Shown piece after piece: positions 6,099 to 7,772 of a DNA stretch of 7,772 bases. This stretch comes from an uncultured Haloferula sp. GTDB taxonomy: Bacteria > Verrucomicrobiota > Verrucomicrobiae > Verrucomicrobiales > Akkermansiaceae. A program made the position numbers and the translations under genes. The notes under the pieces are model-generated. The model did no database searches. It had not been told where the DNA came from and saw only the letters and a program-made list of their open reading frames with translations. The stretch spans positions 1 to 7,772 of the forward strand of contig CAMLOZ010000143.1 of NCBI GenBank assembly GCA_946481625.1. Direction: 5' to 3'. Numbering within the stretch: position 1 is the stretch's first letter; every line of letters begins with the position of its first letter.

Positions 6099-7013
6099 CT
6101 AACAAACTTCGTCGATCACCTTCCGCACCGCCTTCGCAGCAACCCGGAATTGCTCCGCCTCCATCGCATTGAGATCGGGATGAAGCACCCGCTCGATGCC
6201 GCGCTTGCCGACGACCACCGGCAGGCTGAGGCACACGCCTTCCACGCCGAGGAAGCCGTCGATCTTCACGCTCAGCGGCACCGTCCGCCGTTCATCCAGC
6301 AGGATTGACTCGATGATATAGGCTGCGGCTTGGCCGATGGCGTAGCAGGTGTTGCGTTTCTTGCGGAAGACCTCGATGCCCGCCCCTGCCGCCTTCTCGC
6401 AGAGTGCGCGGCGCTCGGGGGTATCGTCGATCCTTTCGCCGCCTGCCTGTGCCACGCTCATCGCCGGGAACTGGTGCTCGCCGTGCTCGCCGAGGATGTA
6501 AGCGCGGAGGTCGTCGGGATGGATGCCGATCATCGCGGAAAGCATCTCGCGGAAGCGGATCGAATCGACCAGGGTCCCGGTGCCCATCACCCGCTCCTTG
6601 GGGAACCCGGTGAGATCCAGGGCCTGCCAGGTCAGCACATCCACCGGATTGGTGATCATCACCAGCTTGGTTTCCGGGGCGAGCTCCGCGATGCGGGGCA
6701 ACATCCCGCGCATCAGGGCGGCATTGCCTTGGGCCAGCACGTTGCGGTCGGTAATGCCCGAGGGCGTCGGCACCGAGGCGCACACCGCGACGACTTCGCT
6801 GCCCGCGCAATCTTCCAGATCCCCCGCCCTCACGCTCACGGGGACCTGCAGGAAGGCCTGCGCGTGCATCAAGTCCATCGCCTCTCCCTCCGCTTTAACA
6901 CGGTTCGCCCCGACCAAAACAATCTCCCGGGCCGCACCCCGCAGCATCAAGGTATAGGCCAGCACCATCCCGACATTTCCCGGACCGACGATCGTGACTT
7001 TCACGGGCCTCAT
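6099..7013 (-). CDS. Lactate/malate dehydrogenase family protein, exact substrate uncertain
   Basis: A 304-residue cytoplasmic 2-hydroxyacid dehydrogenase of the LDH/MDH fold, near the usual length. Visible: the nucleotide loop GPGNVG (10-15), EGEAMDL (42-48), the NPVD motif (122-125), the Asp150/Arg153 pair in DSIRFR, the catalytic His177 in GEHGEHQFP, Thr222 in TCYAIGQAA, and the conserved C-terminal block GVEGVCLSLPVVVGKRGIE (256-274). All core catalytic residues appear present. Two positions are unusual. The Asp that normally ends strand 2 and binds NAD ribose is Gly35 (VLVGANR). The specificity loop reads VPTPSGITDR, with neither the Gln of LDH nor the Arg of MDH at its key position and with one extra residue before Arg90. 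Lactate, malate or another oxoacid could be the substrate. An in-frame TGA immediately precedes the ATG, so the gene cannot start earlier. It is transcribed opposite to its neighbours. Confidence 0.9.
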   Translation of the reverse strand: MRPVKVTIVGPGNVGMVLAYTLMLRGAAREIVLVGANRVKAEGEAMDLMHAQAFLQVPVSVRAGDLEDCAGSEVVAVCASVPTPSGITDRNVLAQGNAALMRGMLPRIAELAPETKLVMITNPVDVLTWQALDLTGFPKERVMGTGTLVDSIRFREMLSAMIGIHPDDLRAYILGEHGEHQFPAMSVAQAGGERIDDTPERRALCEKAAGAGIEVFRKKRNTCYAIGQAAAYIIESILLDERRTVPLSVKIDGFLGVEGVCLSLPVVVGKRGIERVLHPDLNAMEAEQFRVAAKAVRKVIDEVC

Positions 7014-7029
7014 TCATCCGCATCGACAG

Positions 7030-7035
7030 CCTCCT
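7030..7035 (-). promoter_or_regulatory. AGGAGG motif upstream of the dehydrogenase gene
   Basis: A perfect AGGAGG on the minus strand. It lies 16 bases before the dehydrogenase ATG at 7013, which is too far for normal use. It lies exactly 6 bases before another ATG (7023-7021) that is in a different frame. It may still serve the dehydrogenase weakly, or it may drive a short upstream reading frame. Confidence 0.4.
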
Positions 7036-7071
7036 GCAAGTCCCATCCCGCGGGAACAGCATCTTCCGAAA

Positions 7072-7099
7072 TTGGAACTTGGAACTTGTGACTTGGAAC
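7072..7099 (+). repeat. Four tandem copies of a 7-base unit (TTGGAAC)
   Basis: Units are TTGGAAC (7072-7078), TTGGAAC (7079-7085), TTGTGAC (7086-7092, two changes) and TTGGAAC (7093-7099). A degenerate TTCCACC follows. The array fills the short region between the divergent dehydrogenase and nspC genes, and its last copy contains the likely TTG start codon of nspC. Because the unit is seven bases, slippage would alter spacing and frame. Confidence 0.9.
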
Positions 7100-7772
7100 T
7101 TCCACCCTCCCGCGTGGCTTCATTCGTCGTCTCCATCGCGGCCCTCCAGCGCAACTCGGCCATTCTCAAGGAAACCGCCGCCGCGGCGGGTTGCCGGATC
7201 GTGCTCGCGCTGAAGGGTTTCTCCTGTTGGAAAGCATTCCCCTATATCCGGGGGGATCTCGACGGCTGCTGCGCCTCGGGGCTATGGGAGGCCCTGCTCG
7301 CACGCGACTACTTCGGCAAGCACGTGGTCACCTACTCCCCGGCCTATCAGGAGGAGGACATCCGCCAGCTTTGCGAATTCACCCATCACCTCGATTTCAA
7401 CTCGCTCTCGCAGTGGTTCCGCTTCCGGGAGATGGTGATGGCGCACCCCCGCTTCCAATCGGGCGAGCTCCACTGCGGCCTGCGGGTGAACCCCGAATGC
7501 TCCACCGGCCACACCCCGCTCTACGATCCCTGCGTGCCCGGCTCCCGCCTCGGCATCACGGCGGATCAGCTCGAAGGCGTCGATCTCGCCGGCCTCTCCG
7601 GCCTGCACTTCCACACCCTCTGCGAGCAGAACTCCGACGATCTCGAAAGGACCCTCGCCGCGGTGGACGAAAAGTTCGGCCATCTGCTGCGTTCGGAGCA
7701 ATTCACCTACCTGAACATGGGCGGCGGCCACTGGATCACCAAGCCCTTCTACGACCGCGAGCGCCTGATCCG
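7093..7772 (+). CDS. nspC: Carboxynorspermidine decarboxylase NspC, 5' part (runs off right edge)
   Basis: The first 226 codons of a PLP-dependent decarboxylase of the alanine-racemase-fold group III family. It removes CO2 from carboxynorspermidine or carboxyspermidine to give norspermidine or spermidine. The PLP lysine is seen in VLALKGFSCWKAF (Lys41 from this start). Further family blocks are DGCCASGLWEALLA, VVTYSPAYQEEDI, LDFNSLSQW, GLRVNPECS, LYDPCVPGSRLGI, LSGLHFHTLCEQ and YLNMGGGHWITKPFYD. The full protein is normally about 370-400 residues, so roughly 40 percent is missing. The start is uncertain: TTG at 7093 keeps the residues before ASFVV and places the lysine at a typical position, while GTG at 7114 would remove seven residues. 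Neither has a strong ribosome binding site, and the frame is open further upstream. It acts directly after the synthase encoded at 3850-5073 but lies in a separate transcription unit. Confidence 0.9.
   Translation, partial: MELPPSRVASFVVSIAALQRNSAILKETAAAAGCRIVLALKGFSCWKAFPYIRGDLDGCCASGLWEALLARDYFGKHVVTYSPAYQEEDIRQLCEFTHHLDFNSLSQWFRFREMVMAHPRFQSGELHCGLRVNPECSTGHTPLYDPCVPGSRLGITADQLEGVDLAGLSGLHFHTLCEQNSDDLERTLAAVDEKFGHLLRSEQFTYLNMGGGHWITKPFYDRERLI

Noticed and set aside
7282..7731. A 149-codon minus-strand frame opposite nspC
   Set aside because: It lies entirely inside the conserved NspC coding sequence and has the composition of a reverse shadow.

Overview
The window comes from a GC-rich, Gram-negative bacterium with diderm secretion machinery. 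Its gene content and protein style (type II secretion pseudopilins with short leaders, a carboxynorspermidine route to polyamines, sparse Shine-Dalgarno sites) fit Verrucomicrobiota. That assignment comes from recall of similar loci, not from a search, so hold it loosely. No RNA gene, CRISPR array, transposon, integrase or phage gene was seen.

Left part (1-3700, minus strand): a tightly packed type II secretion pseudopilin operon. Read in its own direction it is gspG, gspH, gspI, gspJ, gspK and then a partial gspL-like gene that runs off the left edge. Most junctions overlap (29 bases, ATGA and TTGA overlaps), so translation is probably coupled. The five pseudopilins would build the short periplasmic pseudopilus: GspG is the major subunit, GspH, GspI and GspJ are minor subunits, and GspK caps the tip. 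GspJ carries an unusual Gln/Gly/Pro-rich C-terminal tail.

Middle (3701-6080, plus strand): after a 149-base divergent intergenic region come a carboxynorspermidine synthase/dehydrogenase gene and, only 5 bases downstream, a gene for an exported protein of unknown function.

Right part (6099-7772): a lactate/malate dehydrogenase family gene lies on the minus strand, convergent with the exported protein gene. Divergent from it, on the plus strand, is the 5' part of nspC (carboxynorspermidine decarboxylase), cut by the right edge. The short region between these two holds four tandem copies of a 7-base unit, and the last copy overlaps the likely start codon of nspC.

Together the synthase and NspC form the two-step route from aspartate semialdehyde plus a diamine to norspermidine or spermidine. 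Here the two genes are separated by an unknown exported protein and an inverted dehydrogenase. I see no clear wholly new system. The points that most deserve a second look are the dehydrogenase with an atypical cofactor and specificity loop, the heptamer repeat at the nspC start, the GspJ tail and the unknown exported protein.
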